The notes under the pieces were generated by a model, which was not told where the DNA came from, did not search any database, and worked only from the letters and a program-made list of their open reading frames with translations. Shown one piece after another: positions 48,192 through 57,733 of a stretch of 64,000 nt of DNA. The stretch spans positions 1 to 64,000 of the forward strand of contig CANFZM010000008.1 in the NCBI GenBank assembly GCA_947451525.1. The letters run 5' to 3'. Position 1 is the stretch's first letter; every line of letters begins with the position of its first letter. The stretch comes from Flavobacteriaceae bacterium (GTDB lineage: Bacteria; Bacteroidota; Bacteroidia; Flavobacteriales; Flavobacteriaceae). Made by a program: the position numbers and the translations under genes.

Positions 48192-49610
48192 ATGTCCAAA
48201 TTACAAGACGAAGATTTTAGAGATAGTATAGCAACTATCGATAAACAAGGAAAAAGATCTTGGATTTTCGCTAAAATTCCAAAAGGTAAATTCTATGAAA
48301 GAAGAAAATGGTTAAGTTATTTCTTATTACTTTTCTTATTTTCGGCGCCCTTTATTAAAATTAATGGAAATCAGTTTTTACTTTTTAATGTAATAGATCG
48401 TAAATTCAATATTTTTAGTTTTCCGTTTTGGCCTCAAGATTTTCACATTTTTGTGATTACCATGATTATTGGGGTGGTTAGTTTGGCATTATTTACAGTT
48501 GCATTTGGAAGGATTTTTTGTGGATGGTTTTGTCCTCAAACGATCTTTATGGAAATGGTTTTCCGTAGAATTGAATTTTGGATTGAAGGCGATAGAGGAG
48601 CACAAATTCGTTTGTCTAAACAAATCTGGGATACTGAAAAAATCAGAAAAAGAGTAACTAAATGGTTCGTTTTTTATGTGATTTCCTTTATAATAGCCAA
48701 TGTGTTTCTTGCCTATCTTATTGGTGGGGATGAGTTAATAAAATTTATTACTGAAGGTCCTCTACAGAATACCAAAACATTAATTGCTTTAATAATTTTT
48801 ACTTACGTTTTCTATTTTATTTATATTTCCTTTAGAGAACAAGTTTGTATTATAGCCTGTCCTTACGGAAGATTACAGGGTGCTTTATTAGATAATAAAT
48901 CCATAATTGTTGCTTACGATCACGTTCGTGGAGAAAAAGAATTAGGTAGAGCAAAATTCAATAAACAAGAAGACAGAGCAACCACAGGAAAAGGAGATTG
49001 CATTGATTGTAAATTGTGTATTCATGTTTGTCCTACAGGAATTGACATCCGAAACGGAACGCAATTAGAGTGCATCAATTGCACAGCATGTATTGACGAA
49101 TGCGATAACATAATGGAAAGTGTGGGCATGCCAAAAGGACTTATTCGTTATGCTAGTGAAGATGAAATTGTTAAAAAAGAAAAATTCGTCGTTACTGCAA
49201 GAATGAAAGGTTATGCTTCGGTATTAGTTATACTAACTGGAGTATTTATTGGAATGCTATTTTTAAGAAATGATGTAGAAGCCACAATCTTGAATATACC
49301 TGGGCAAACTTTCCAACAAATTGGTAAAAATATCAGCAATGTTTATACCTTCAAGGTAATTAATAAAACAGAAAAGGATTTTGATAATGTTCATTTTAAA
49401 TTGGTTTCCCCTAAAGGGACAATAAAATTAGTAAGTAACGACCATTTTAAAGTAAAAAAACAAGGTTTATACGAAGGGACTATATTTGTAGAAATAAATC
49501 CTGCCTATTTAGAAGGAGATAAAACCAATATTAAAATTGAAGTTTACAACGGTCAAGAATTATTAGATACTGAAACAACTAATTTTATAGGACCAATAAA
49601 TTTTAACTAG
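48192..49610 (+). CDS. ccoG: Cytochrome oxidase accessory protein CcoG (FixG)
   Basis: The 472-residue membrane protein has several membrane segments, the GRIFCGWFCPQTIFMEMVFRR motif, and two [4Fe-4S] cysteine sets in GDCIDCKLCIHVCPTGIDIR and CINCTACIDECDNIM. A C-terminal Ig-like part follows. CcoG reduces Cu(II) for the copper supply to cbb3. Start 48192 (ATG) is used; the alternative at 48165 is a TTG inside the hairpin. ccoH follows 9 bp later. Confidence 0.94.
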   Translation: MSKLQDEDFRDSIATIDKQGKRSWIFAKIPKGKFYERRKWLSYFLLLFLFSAPFIKINGNQFLLFNVIDRKFNIFSFPFWPQDFHIFVITMIIGVVSLALFTVAFGRIFCGWFCPQTIFMEMVFRRIEFWIEGDRGAQIRLSKQIWDTEKIRKRVTKWFVFYVISFIIANVFLAYLIGGDELIKFITEGPLQNTKTLIALIIFTYVFYFIYISFREQVCIIACPYGRLQGALLDNKSIIVAYDHVRGEKELGRAKFNKQEDRATTGKGDCIDCKLCIHVCPTGIDIRNGTQLECINCTACIDECDNIMESVGMPKGLIRYASEDEIVKKEKFVVTARMKGYASVLVILTGVFIGMLFLRNDVEATILNIPGQTFQQIGKNISNVYTFKVINKTEKDFDNVHFKLVSPKGTIKLVSNDHFKVKKQGLYEGTIFVEINPAYLEGDKTNIKIEVYNGQELLDTETTNFIGPINFN

Positions 49611-49619
49611 AAAAAAAAT

Positions 49620-50075
49620 ATGAAAATTAACTGGGGAACGGGAATCGTTATTGCATTTGCAGTATTTATGAGTTTTATTTTGTTTTTTGTATTTAGTGTG
49701 CAATCCAACAGTAAATACGACAATGAACTTGTAGTAAATGAATATTACAAAAAAGAATTACTTGCGCAGCAAGATTTAGATAAAGAGCAAAATGCTTATG
49801 ACTTAAAAAGCGACAAAGTTGTTGTTGCAGTTGTATCCGAAGGAATAACTATAGATTTTCCTAAAGATTTTGATTATAAATCCATACACGGTAAAGTGTC
49901 CTTATACCGACCGTCTAACCAAAAGTTAGATTTCGAAATTCCGATTTCGTTATCTAGCGCCCATTTGCTCATACCTAAAAGTAACTTGGTTGGCGGTCGT
50001 TGGGGCATTTCTATAGATTGGAATTACCAAGGTAAAAAATACTTAAACAAAGAAGAAATTTATTTTAAACAATAG
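49620..50075 (+). CDS. ccoH: FixH/CcoH family protein
   Basis: The 151-residue protein has one N-terminal membrane anchor (INWGTGIVIAFAVFMSFILFFVF) and a periplasmic part with YYKKELLAQQDLDKEQNAYDL and a beta-rich remainder, the FixH plan. It is a cbb3 assembly factor, contacting CcoN. It lies between ccoG and a SafE-family gene, 12 bp from the latter. Confidence 0.9.
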   Translation: MKINWGTGIVIAFAVFMSFILFFVFSVQSNSKYDNELVVNEYYKKELLAQQDLDKEQNAYDLKSDKVVVAVVSEGITIDFPKDFDYKSIHGKVSLYRPSNQKLDFEIPISLSSAHLLIPKSNLVGGRWGISIDWNYQGKKYLNKEEIYFKQ

Positions 50076-50087
50076 AAGTTTTCTAGA

Positions 50088-50789
50088 ATGCTTTATTCCG
50101 CTTTAATTTTTGGATTGATTAGTAGTTTGCACTGCATCGGTATGTGCGGACCTATTGCTATGATGTTGCCAGTAGATAAGAATAATCCTGCAAAAAAAAT
50201 CATTCAAATTATGATTTACCATTTAGGTAGATTAACCGCTTATGCTTCTCTAGGATTAGTTTTTGGTATTTTAGGAAAAGGTTTTTACATGGCAGGAATT
50301 CAGCAACAATTATCTATTGTTGTTGGTGTTTTAATGATTACCATTGCTATTGTTCCAGAAAAAGTATTTATGAAATACAATTTTTCTAAACCAGTTTACA
50401 GAGCAATTTCTAAAGTAAAAAGCAGTTTGGGAAGTCAATTCAAACGTAAATCTCCCGATGCATTATTCACCATAGGCTTACTTAATGGATTCTTGCCTTG
50501 CGGATTAGTTTACGCTGCCTTGTTTGGCGCCATTGCTATGTCTAACTTAACTTTAAGTGTTTCTTATATGCTTTTATATGGCTTAGGAACTATTCCAATG
50601 ATGAGTGCTGTAGTTTTTATTTCTAATATTTTATCACTACCTTTAAGAGGAAAATTACAAAAAATAATACCAGTCGTAGCAGTTTTTATTGGAATTCTGT
50701 TCATTATTCGTGGTTTAGGCCTTGATATAGCCTATTTGTCTCCGAGTACTACTAATTTGTTTGTAAAAGCAAATGCGAACTGTCATTAA
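50088..50789 (+). CDS. SafE/TauE-type membrane protein (DsbD-like, cco maturation)
   Basis: The 233-residue protein has six hydrophobic segments with SLHCIGMCGPIAMMLP near residue 17 and NGFLPCGLVYAAL near residue 130. The paired cysteine-containing motifs are those of the SafE/DsbD membrane family, often found after ccoGH and thought to support copper or heme-thiol maturation. It is the last gene of the cco operon. Its exact role is unknown. Confidence 0.86.
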   Translation: MLYSALIFGLISSLHCIGMCGPIAMMLPVDKNNPAKKIIQIMIYHLGRLTAYASLGLVFGILGKGFYMAGIQQQLSIVVGVLMITIAIVPEKVFMKYNFSKPVYRAISKVKSSLGSQFKRKSPDALFTIGLLNGFLPCGLVYAALFGAIAMSNLTLSVSYMLLYGLGTIPMMSAVVFISNILSLPLRGKLQKIIPVVAVFIGILFIIRGLGLDIAYLSPSTTNLFVKANANCH

Positions 50790-50821
50790 ATTAATTAAAA
50801 ACAAACCAATACTTTATTATT

Positions 50822-51052
50822 ATGCAAAGACATGATTTATTACACGAGTTTCCTGAGCATCAGGATAAAATTCACCAATTAAAAGTGGGCGACAAACATT
50901 TTAGAGAATTATTTGATGAATATGATAGAACAGAACATCACGTACATCGAATTAACACTGGCGAAGAAGTTGCAATTGATGAATATGCACACGAAGTAAA
51001 AGCCAAATTACTAAGCCTTAAAGACCAGATTTATACCTACTTGAATAAATAA
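50822..51052 (+). CDS. YdcH-like (DUF465) protein
   Basis: The 76-residue helical protein has the DUF465 plan, LLHEFPEHQDKIHQLKVGD, FRELFDEYDRTEHHVHRI, and the final KAKLLSLKDQIYTYL. It carries nine histidines. Position after the cco genes suggests co-regulation, but the family's function is not established. A strong terminator follows. Confidence 0.88.
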   Translation: MQRHDLLHEFPEHQDKIHQLKVGDKHFRELFDEYDRTEHHVHRINTGEEVAIDEYAHEVKAKLLSLKDQIYTYLNK

Positions 51053-51069
51053 AAATAAGTTTTATACTA

Positions 51070-51099
51070 AAAAAGCACACAATAAAGTGTGCTTTTTTT
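51070..51099 (+). terminator. Terminator after the YdcH-like gene
   Basis: AAAAAGCACAC (51070-51080) pairs with GTGTGCTTTTT (51087-51097), ending in a T-run. It also faces the end of hemN. Confidence 0.88.
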
Positions 51100-51117
51100 A
51101 TATTTATCAAATAATAT

Positions 51118-52482
51118 CTAAACCGTCATTGAAAATAACTGTGTTTGTGGAGCATTGCGTTTCAATCGTAAGTCAAATGCCATACAAATATTACGAACAA
51201 AAGGTTTTCCTTTTTCGGTTACCGTAATGGAATTAGAAGAAATTTTTATTAATCCATCGGTTTCCATTTCGTGTAATTGCTCTTTAATTTCTGGAATCTC
51301 TGGAAAAAAATCTTCTTTTGCTTCCCAAGAAGTGGTAAACTGACACATCAAGTTTAGTATGTGTTTTCGTATTATTAAATCTTCTTCGGTTAGAATATGT
51401 CCTCTAAAAACGGGTAACTCATTTTTCTCTAATCGATCATAATATTCTTCAATAGTTTTTTCGTTTTGTGCAAAACTATACCAACTATCGCTTATAGAAG
51501 AAACCCCTAATCCAATCATTAATTTTGTTTTAGAAGAGGTGTAGCCCATAAAATTACGATGTAATTTTTGTTTTTGAAAAGACTCAAACATGCTGTCGGT
51601 TTCTAAAGCAAAATGATCCATGCCTATTTCGTGGTAATTATGTTCCGCCAAACGTTTTTTACCTTCTTCATAAAGTTGTCTTTTGGCATCATCTTTTGGT
51701 ACGTCCTCATCTTTAAAACCGCGTTGTCCGTTGCCTTTAATCCAGGGTACATGCGCATAACTGTAAAAGGCTAAACGATCTGGTAAAAGAGACTTTGTTT
51801 TATCTATAGTATCAATTACATCTTCAATAGTTTGAAAAGGCAATCCAAAAATTAAATCATGTCCTACTGAAGTATATCCAATTTCTTTAGCCCAAAAAGT
51901 AACTTTAGCAACATTGTGAAACGATTGCTCTCTATGAATTGCTTTTTGAACTTTTTCAGAATAATCTTGAACACCAAAACTTACTCTTCTAAATCCTAAA
52001 TTATAAAGGGTTTGCAAATGAGTTCTTGTAGTGTTATTTGGATGACCTTCAAAACTAAATTCGTGGTCTTTGGCTTTAGTTGCTCTAAGAAAAATTCCGT
52101 TAATTAATGCTTCTAAATTTTTTGGATCAAAGAATGTTGGGGTTCCACCACCTAAATGAATTTCCTTAATAATTGGTTTTTCGGGAAGTAAATCACAATA
52201 GATATTCCACTCTTTAAGAACTGCTAATATATAAGGGTCTTCAACATCATGACGTTTAGTGATTCTCTTGTTGCAACCACAAAAGGTGCATAAACTTTCG
52301 CAAAATGGTAGGTGTATGTATAAACTTATTCCTTCGGTTTCGTTACTTTCTTTAAAAGATTTTAGGAATGTTTTTTTCCACAAATCGGCAGAAAAAAGAT
52401 CCTCTTCCCAATAGGGAACTGTAGGATAACTTGTGTATCTTGGTCCGGGAACATTGTATTTTTGAATTAAGGAAACTGACAT
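51118..52482 (-). CDS. hemN: Oxygen-independent coproporphyrinogen III oxidase
   Basis: The 454-residue radical SAM enzyme has C61-x3-C65-x2-C68-x-C70 (FCESLCTFCGC), the GGGTPTFF segment and a C-terminal HemN domain. It converts coproporphyrinogen III to protoporphyrinogen IX without O2, supplying heme when oxygen is scarce. An FNR-type site lies 22 bp before its -7 element. The site and its location next to the cco operon tie it to microaerobic heme demand. Confidence 0.95.
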   Translation of the reverse strand: MSVSLIQKYNVPGPRYTSYPTVPYWEEDLFSADLWKKTFLKSFKESNETEGISLYIHLPFCESLCTFCGCNKRITKRHDVEDPYILAVLKEWNIYCDLLPEKPIIKEIHLGGGTPTFFDPKNLEALINGIFLRATKAKDHEFSFEGHPNNTTRTHLQTLYNLGFRRVSFGVQDYSEKVQKAIHREQSFHNVAKVTFWAKEIGYTSVGHDLIFGLPFQTIEDVIDTIDKTKSLLPDRLAFYSYAHVPWIKGNGQRGFKDEDVPKDDAKRQLYEEGKKRLAEHNYHEIGMDHFALETDSMFESFQKQKLHRNFMGYTSSKTKLMIGLGVSSISDSWYSFAQNEKTIEEYYDRLEKNELPVFRGHILTEEDLIIRKHILNLMCQFTTSWEAKEDFFPEIPEIKEQLHEMETDGLIKISSNSITVTEKGKPFVRNICMAFDLRLKRNAPQTQLFSMTV

Positions 52483-52499
52483 GTAATAACTTTAGACAT

Positions 52500-52507
52500 C
52501 AAATGTA
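52500..52507 (-). promoter_or_regulatory. -7 promoter element of hemN
   Basis: TACATTTG on the minus strand matches exactly, 17 bp before the hemN ATG at 52482. Confidence 0.65.
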
Positions 52508-52529
52508 ATTCCTTAGTAAGGAAATTAAA

Positions 52530-52543
52530 ATGATAATTGTCAT
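52530..52543. promoter_or_regulatory. FNR-type site of hemN
   Basis: ATGATAATTGTCAT (ATGACAATTATCAT on the minus strand) differs from a perfect palindrome at one pair. The gap to TACATTTG is 22 bp, identical to that at ccoS and ccoI. Confidence 0.72.
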
Positions 52544-52549
52544 AAATAA

Positions 52550-52576
52550 AAAAGCTCACCGTTAAAGTGAGCTTTT
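52550..52576 (-). terminator. Terminator of the DUF349 gene
   Basis: AAAAGCTCAC (52550-52559) pairs with GTGAGCTTTT (52567-52576); on the minus strand a T-run follows. It directly adjoins the FNR site of hemN, separating the two transcripts. Confidence 0.85.
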
Positions 52577-52594
52577 AAGTTGTGATGATTAGTA

Positions 52595-54778
52595 TTATTT
52601 AGCAATACTTTTTATCTGTTTTAACTTGTCTTTCCAAGTTAATAACTCTTCTTTATGACGCTCAATTGTTTTTCTAACTTCGGTAACAATAGAATTTTCT
52701 TTCTTTGCATTCTTAGTATTTTGAAAGAATTGAATGTTATTTTCTAATTGGAAAATTTCATTTTGAACTTCGTCAATTTTACGCATGATAAAAATTCTTT
52801 CGTTATCTAACTTTCTGCTGTCTTCAGACCCAGAAATATTATCCAAACGATTAGCAAAACGCAACATATCGCCTTCCTTTTTGCTAGAACTTAATTTTTC
52901 AAATAAAGCATCCAATATTTTATTGAATTTTCCTTCGATATGTCTTCTATTAAAAGGAACTTTACCAATAGTTTTCCAAGCTTCAATATGTGCTTTAATC
53001 GCATCCAAATCGGTTTTATGATCACCAACTAGTTCAAATGCACGTAAACCATCAAGATATTCTTTTTTCTTTTCAAAAGCAGCAACTTCTTCCGAGTTTT
53101 CTTCCGATTTGCTTTCTTTTAATCTTTCAAAATAATGGTTACAAGCTTCTTTAAATTCTTTCCAAAGTACATCCGAAAATTTTCTTGGTACATGTCCTAC
53201 TAATTTCCATTCCTCTTGAATTTGTTTCATAACAGGAGTAGTAGCAGCAAAATCATCACTTATTTTTAATTCATTTGCTTTGGTAACAAGTGCCTGTTTT
53301 TTGCTTAAATTGTCGTTCTGGTCTTTTTTAATTTCTTTATAAAACGAATTTTTAAGTACATTAAAATTTCTTACAGCAGTTTTAAATCCTGCCCAAGTAG
53401 CTTCATTAACTTCTCCAGGAACTTTTCCGGTTGCAAAGAAATCATTTCGTAGTGCTTCTACTTTAACAATTTGATTTAACCATGCTTGGTGTGAATCTAC
53501 TTTTTCTTGTGCTAAGATTTCTAATTGTGCAATGATTCCATTTTTCTTTTCAAGATTATCGGTTTCTTTGGCTCTAAAACCTTCGTAAAACGATTCTCTT
53601 TTATCATGCATTTGTTTAGTTAAGTCACTAAATTGTTTCCAGATTTCTTCTCTATTTTCTCTAGAAACCGGACCGATATCTTCTTTCCAAATCTTATGCA
53701 AATCTTGCAATTCACGGAACGATTTGTTAATGTCTGGTTCGTTTACTAGTTCAGTAACACGAGCAATAATTTTTTGTTTTTGATCTAAATTTATTTTAAA
53801 ATCAATATCTCTTGCTTCTCTATCTAGGTGTAAGAAATCGTAAAAATTTTCAATATGAAAATGGAAGTTATTCCATACGTGATTGTATTTATCTTTTGGA
53901 ATAGGACCTGCATTTTTCCAACGCTCTCTAATGTCGTTTAATTGTTTTAGAGAATTTGCAATATTTCCAGTAGAATTATTCACTAAATTTTTCAACTCTT
54001 CTACAAGAGCCATTCTATTTTCTAAATTCGCTTGTAAGTTATTTTGTAATGACTTAAAGTGAACATTTTTCTTATCTCTGTATTGATTATATAAAGTATC
54101 GAATTTTGTTTTTAAAGGAAAACTGTAGTGAAAATCTTCTGTAGTATCTGGGTTTTCAGCATGAAATTCATCCTTTTTTACCTCCATAAAATGATGGAAT
54201 TTAGATAAAAATGCTTTCTTAATTTCTTCTACATGTTCTCTTACAGACATTACTTTTTCCGTGTCAACAAGTAATTCCAATTCTTCTACCAATTTTTCCA
54301 TTGGCAACGCCTCGTAATCTTGTAACGGAATATCGTCTCTACCTTTAACCGTCTCGTCTTCGCTTTCTTCAGCATTGGCAGTAGCAATTGCATTCATTGC
54401 AAAATCGTTTCCTTCTTGAATTTCTAAAGTATCGTTTGCAACTTCGGCATCTGTAAGTGTAATAGTATTTTCTGCTGCAACAGTATTTTCTTCTGTTTCA
54501 GAAACAGTTTCTATTTCTAAAGCAACTTGAACCGGAGTTTCTTCAATTTCTTCCCCAACTAAATCTTCTACTTCTAGAACTTTTTCTACTTCTGTTTCAG
54601 CAACTAATGGTGCTTCTACTTCGGTATCTGGAACCAATTCGGATGCAGGTTCTTCAGTTACTAAAATTTCTTCAACTTCTTGTTTTTCAGTTGACAAACT
54701 CTCTTGGGATTCGTTTATTACGTTTCCGTCTACCGCGTTTTCGTTAACTGGTAGGTTATCATTCAATTCTTCTAACAT
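52595..54778 (-). CDS. DUF349 repeat protein
   Basis: The 727-residue cytosolic protein has an acidic N-terminal region rich in Glu and Val (residues ~1-155) and then several DUF349 repeats of about 70 residues, each with a W near a basic turn, for example LNDIRERWKNAGPIPKDKYN, LHKIWKEDIGPVSRENREEI and IQEEWKLVGHVPRKFSDVLW. It is helical and probably coiled-coil at the C-terminus. Family function is unknown. It ends with a terminator and lies between aroE and hemN. Confidence 0.85.
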   Translation of the reverse strand: MLEELNDNLPVNENAVDGNVINESQESLSTEKQEVEEILVTEEPASELVPDTEVEAPLVAETEVEKVLEVEDLVGEEIEETPVQVALEIETVSETEENTVAAENTITLTDAEVANDTLEIQEGNDFAMNAIATANAEESEDETVKGRDDIPLQDYEALPMEKLVEELELLVDTEKVMSVREHVEEIKKAFLSKFHHFMEVKKDEFHAENPDTTEDFHYSFPLKTKFDTLYNQYRDKKNVHFKSLQNNLQANLENRMALVEELKNLVNNSTGNIANSLKQLNDIRERWKNAGPIPKDKYNHVWNNFHFHIENFYDFLHLDREARDIDFKINLDQKQKIIARVTELVNEPDINKSFRELQDLHKIWKEDIGPVSRENREEIWKQFSDLTKQMHDKRESFYEGFRAKETDNLEKKNGIIAQLEILAQEKVDSHQAWLNQIVKVEALRNDFFATGKVPGEVNEATWAGFKTAVRNFNVLKNSFYKEIKKDQNDNLSKKQALVTKANELKISDDFAATTPVMKQIQEEWKLVGHVPRKFSDVLWKEFKEACNHYFERLKESKSEENSEEVAAFEKKKEYLDGLRAFELVGDHKTDLDAIKAHIEAWKTIGKVPFNRRHIEGKFNKILDALFEKLSSSKKEGDMLRFANRLDNISGSEDSRKLDNERIFIMRKIDEVQNEIFQLENNIQFFQNTKNAKKENSIVTEVRKTIERHKEELLTWKDKLKQIKSIAK

Positions 54779-54917
54779 TTTTTTAAATGTGTAAGGTTAT
54801 ACAATTTTTCCTTTTTTGGAGGGCTAAAGATACAAAATACTAGATAATAAACCTAGATTACCAATAGTTTCTGTTTTTTTTATTTGCTATAAATCAGTAA
54901 TTAGGCTCTAGTTTTTG

Positions 54918-55664
54918 TTATTTATTCCAAATCTTCCACGCTTTTTCTGCTTGAAAAATTAACATTTCTTTACCGTTTTTAATAACAGCACCATTCTTTT
55001 TGGCTTTTTTAAGAAATTGGGTTTCTTCAGGATTATAAATCAAGTCGAAAGCAATGTGTTTTTCGGTAAAAAAAGTATAAGGAATAGGAGGGAACTCTTT
55101 AATATTAGGACTTGTTCCAAGAGGAGTACAATTAATTATTATTTGATAATTATCAAAAGTTGTAGCATTTATTCTGCTATAATCTATTGTGTTTTCGGTG
55201 GCTTCGCGAGATACATAAGTATAAAATATCCCCAATTGTTCTAATGCATAAGAAATTGCTTTGGCAGCACCTCCAGTTCCTAAAATAAGTGCTTTTTTAT
55301 GGTGGGTTTGAAGCAAAGGCTCTAGCGATTTTTTAAATCCGTACCAATCGGAATTGTATCCTTTTAAATTTCCTTTTTTGGTGAACCGAATTACATTTAC
55401 AGCGCCAATTTTAAAGGCTTTCTCTGATAAGGTATCCATGTAGGGAATAATGGCTTCTTTGTAGGGGATAGTTACATTCAACCCTTTTAAATCAGGATTG
55501 TTTTTCAATATATTAGGGAATTCCTCAATTGTAGGGATATCAAAATTCTCATAAGTACAATCGTCAAATAAATCTTGTGAGAATTTTTCGGAGAAGTATT
55601 TTTTAGAAAAGGAATAAGAAATATCCCTACCTATCAATCCGAATTTTTTATTGTTTGGTAGCAT
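54918..55664 (-). CDS. aroE: Shikimate dehydrogenase
   Basis: The 248-residue enzyme reduces 3-dehydroshikimate with NADPH in aromatic amino-acid synthesis. Motifs are FGLIGRDISYSFSKKYF (substrate binding), LKGLNVTIPYKEAIIPYMD (catalytic Lys), ALILGTGGAAKAISYAL (NADP) and VIINCTPLGTS-like IIINCTPLGTSPNIK. Its start overlaps the TonB-like gene end by 17 bp, so they are coupled on one transcript with the TPR gene. Confidence 0.94.
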   Translation of the reverse strand: MLPNNKKFGLIGRDISYSFSKKYFSEKFSQDLFDDCTYENFDIPTIEEFPNILKNNPDLKGLNVTIPYKEAIIPYMDTLSEKAFKIGAVNVIRFTKKGNLKGYNSDWYGFKKSLEPLLQTHHKKALILGTGGAAKAISYALEQLGIFYTYVSREATENTIDYSRINATTFDNYQIIINCTPLGTSPNIKEFPPIPYTFFTEKHIAFDLIYNPEETQFLKKAKKNGAVIKNGKEMLIFQAEKAWKIWNK

Positions 55665-56181
55665 TTATAGTAATTGGAATTAAACAGGAACATCTTACTT
55701 TTTTGCCATTTTGCTCCCCAGGATTCCATCGAGGCATTTTTTTAAATACTCGTATTGCTTCTCTATCTGTGCCGTAACCAATAGCACGAACAACTTTAAG
55801 GTCGGTTAATGATCCGTCTTTTTCTACAACAAAGGATACAATGACTCTGCCTTTCAACTCGTTTTCTTTTATTTCTTCCGAATACTCGAAATTTTTTGAG
55901 ATAAAGGAAAATAATTTTGCATTTCCCCCAGGAAACTCAGGTAGAATTTCTATTCCTGCAGCGTTGTAAATTGTGTTATCTTCCTGTCTTACAGTTACAT
56001 TTACTGGTGAAGGTTCCTCAAGAGCAGCATCTGAATCTGGATCACTTTTTATAATATTGATTCTTTCTTCTAATGGTATTTCCTTTACTACAGTAGTTTT
56101 AGGAGTAGTTTTCCCTTTTTTGGTTTGTCCAAAGGAAAGCGAGAAAATTAGCAATGTTAAAAGCAAAAAAATATTTTTCAT
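55648..56181 (-). CDS. TonB-family C-terminal domain protein
   Basis: The 177-residue protein has a signal peptide (MKNIFLLLTLLIFSLSFGQ) and a C-terminal TonB domain with ILPEFPGGNAKLFSFISKNF, GRVIVSFVVEKDGSL and FKKMPRWNPGEQNGKKV. Without a long N-terminal anchor or proline-rich arm it is more likely a TonB-like periplasmic protein than an energy transducer. Start 56181 overlaps the TPR gene's stop by one base (TAATG). The upstream alternative at 56229 overlaps the TPR gene further. Confidence 0.85.
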   Translation of the reverse strand: MKNIFLLLTLLIFSLSFGQTKKGKTTPKTTVVKEIPLEERINIIKSDPDSDAALEEPSPVNVTVRQEDNTIYNAAGIEILPEFPGGNAKLFSFISKNFEYSEEIKENELKGRVIVSFVVEKDGSLTDLKVVRAIGYGTDREAIRVFKKMPRWNPGEQNGKKVRCSCLIPITINATKQ

Positions 56182-57575
56182 TAGTGTTTGTGTTTTACAA
56201 TGTAACTCTGCACTTTTTTCATTGCCCATACCTTAGGAAATAATTCTTCTAATAGAGTGTTATTTTTAAAGTTCAATCGCAAACCATTGCTTAAATGAAA
56301 AGTTCCTTTTTCATTTTCTTTCAGCATAAAATTTAGTCCCGCCAAACGGTATTCTATTTCGTATTCTTCAGGGAAATAATCGGCGGCTTGTAGTAATGTT
56401 AGAACTGCATTGTCAAATTCGCCTAAATATTGTAAAATATCCACCCAAAATAACCAAGTGTCTAATTGACAATCGCCTAATTCTACTGCTTTTCTAAAGC
56501 CATATTCAGCCTCTTCATAAGAATTTAGTGCTTTGTTTATTGTAGCAAATCTTTTCCAGTAGGCTTGATTTTGATCGTCAATAGCCAACGCTTTGTTGGT
56601 ATAATGCAATGCTTTAGAATAATTTTTTTGGCGAACATAAAAATCAGTTATGGCAATCCAACCTTTATCTAAAAGTGGATCTTCATGAACCGTTTTGTTA
56701 TAATAAATTAATGCTTCGTCTTTGTTGCCTAATTTTTCATTGCATTTTCCTATTCGCAATAAGGCATAAGAGGTAGGGTCATCCAATTCAATGGTCTTTG
56801 CAAAACTTTCAATTGCTTCTTCGTAGCGTTTTAGTCGTTCTAATGCCTTGCCTTTTTCCATAAAAGCACCTACAAATTCGTCGTCAATATAAGTAGCAAA
56901 ATCAAATGCACGAACTGCATTTTCATATTCTTTTAATCCGTAATACAAGCGTCCTTTTTGGTGCCAAGCAATTTCGGAATACGGATTTTCATCAATATAT
57001 TTTTTCAAATAATCAATTGCGGCTTCGTTTTGATCTAAAAACTCAAAACAATAAACTACGTTATATATGGCCGATTGGTCTTCAATATCTTCTTCCAAAC
57101 ATTTAATAAAATTGGTTTTAGCCAATTCTAAGTTGTCCATAAAAAGATATTCCATCCCAATTAAATTGTAGATGTCGGTGTAATCTTCGGTAAACTGTAA
57201 GGCTTCAGTTAATAATTCAACCGCCTTTTCGTGGTTGTCTCTCTTAGAGAAAATGTTGGCTTTTTGAATGAAAATTTCCTCGTTAGTTGGCTCAATTGCG
57301 TACAACTCGTTAAGGAGTTTTTCGGCTATTTCCAATTTGTCTTCGTAGATCAACATTTCTACTTGAACTAGTTTTAAACCAGTTGATTTAGGGTGTTGTT
57401 CCAAGCCAAGTTTTAATGCTTTTTTAGCCAAATTTGCCTTTCCCGTATCTAGATAATGCAGGATTATTTCTTCAAATTCTTCCGAATCAAAAAATAGAAC
57501 CTTGTTGGTTTTCAACATCGATTCAAATTTTGATAAGGATAAATTGTAGTCTTCTTCTTCGTGATCCAAATACAT
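56181..57575 (-). CDS. Tetratricopeptide repeat protein
   Basis: The 464-residue cytosolic protein is built from about ten TPR units, for example ANIFSKRDNHEKAVELLTEA, MEKGKALERLKRYEEAIESF and KCNEKLGNKDEALIYYNKTV. Such superhelices bind other proteins. The ATG at 57575 (MYLDHEEEDY) is preferred to one at 57656, which adds a basic stretch unlike the rest. It is first in a three-gene operon with the TonB-like gene and aroE. Confidence 0.88.
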   Translation of the reverse strand: MYLDHEEEDYNLSLSKFESMLKTNKVLFFDSEEFEEIILHYLDTGKANLAKKALKLGLEQHPKSTGLKLVQVEMLIYEDKLEIAEKLLNELYAIEPTNEEIFIQKANIFSKRDNHEKAVELLTEALQFTEDYTDIYNLIGMEYLFMDNLELAKTNFIKCLEEDIEDQSAIYNVVYCFEFLDQNEAAIDYLKKYIDENPYSEIAWHQKGRLYYGLKEYENAVRAFDFATYIDDEFVGAFMEKGKALERLKRYEEAIESFAKTIELDDPTSYALLRIGKCNEKLGNKDEALIYYNKTVHEDPLLDKGWIAITDFYVRQKNYSKALHYTNKALAIDDQNQAYWKRFATINKALNSYEEAEYGFRKAVELGDCQLDTWLFWVDILQYLGEFDNAVLTLLQAADYFPEEYEIEYRLAGLNFMLKENEKGTFHLSNGLRLNFKNNTLLEELFPKVWAMKKVQSYIVKHKH

Positions 57576-57733
57576 AGTTTTTTGTTTGAAATAACTTATA
57601 TAAAAGTACTTATCTGTAAGTAGAAATAGTGCTTTTCTCTTTTTTCTTTTGAACAATTTAATTAACAGGTGAGTTTGTTGTTTATTGTTTGTAGTTTATT
57701 GTTAACTACAAATCCTAAACCCTATACCCTAAA

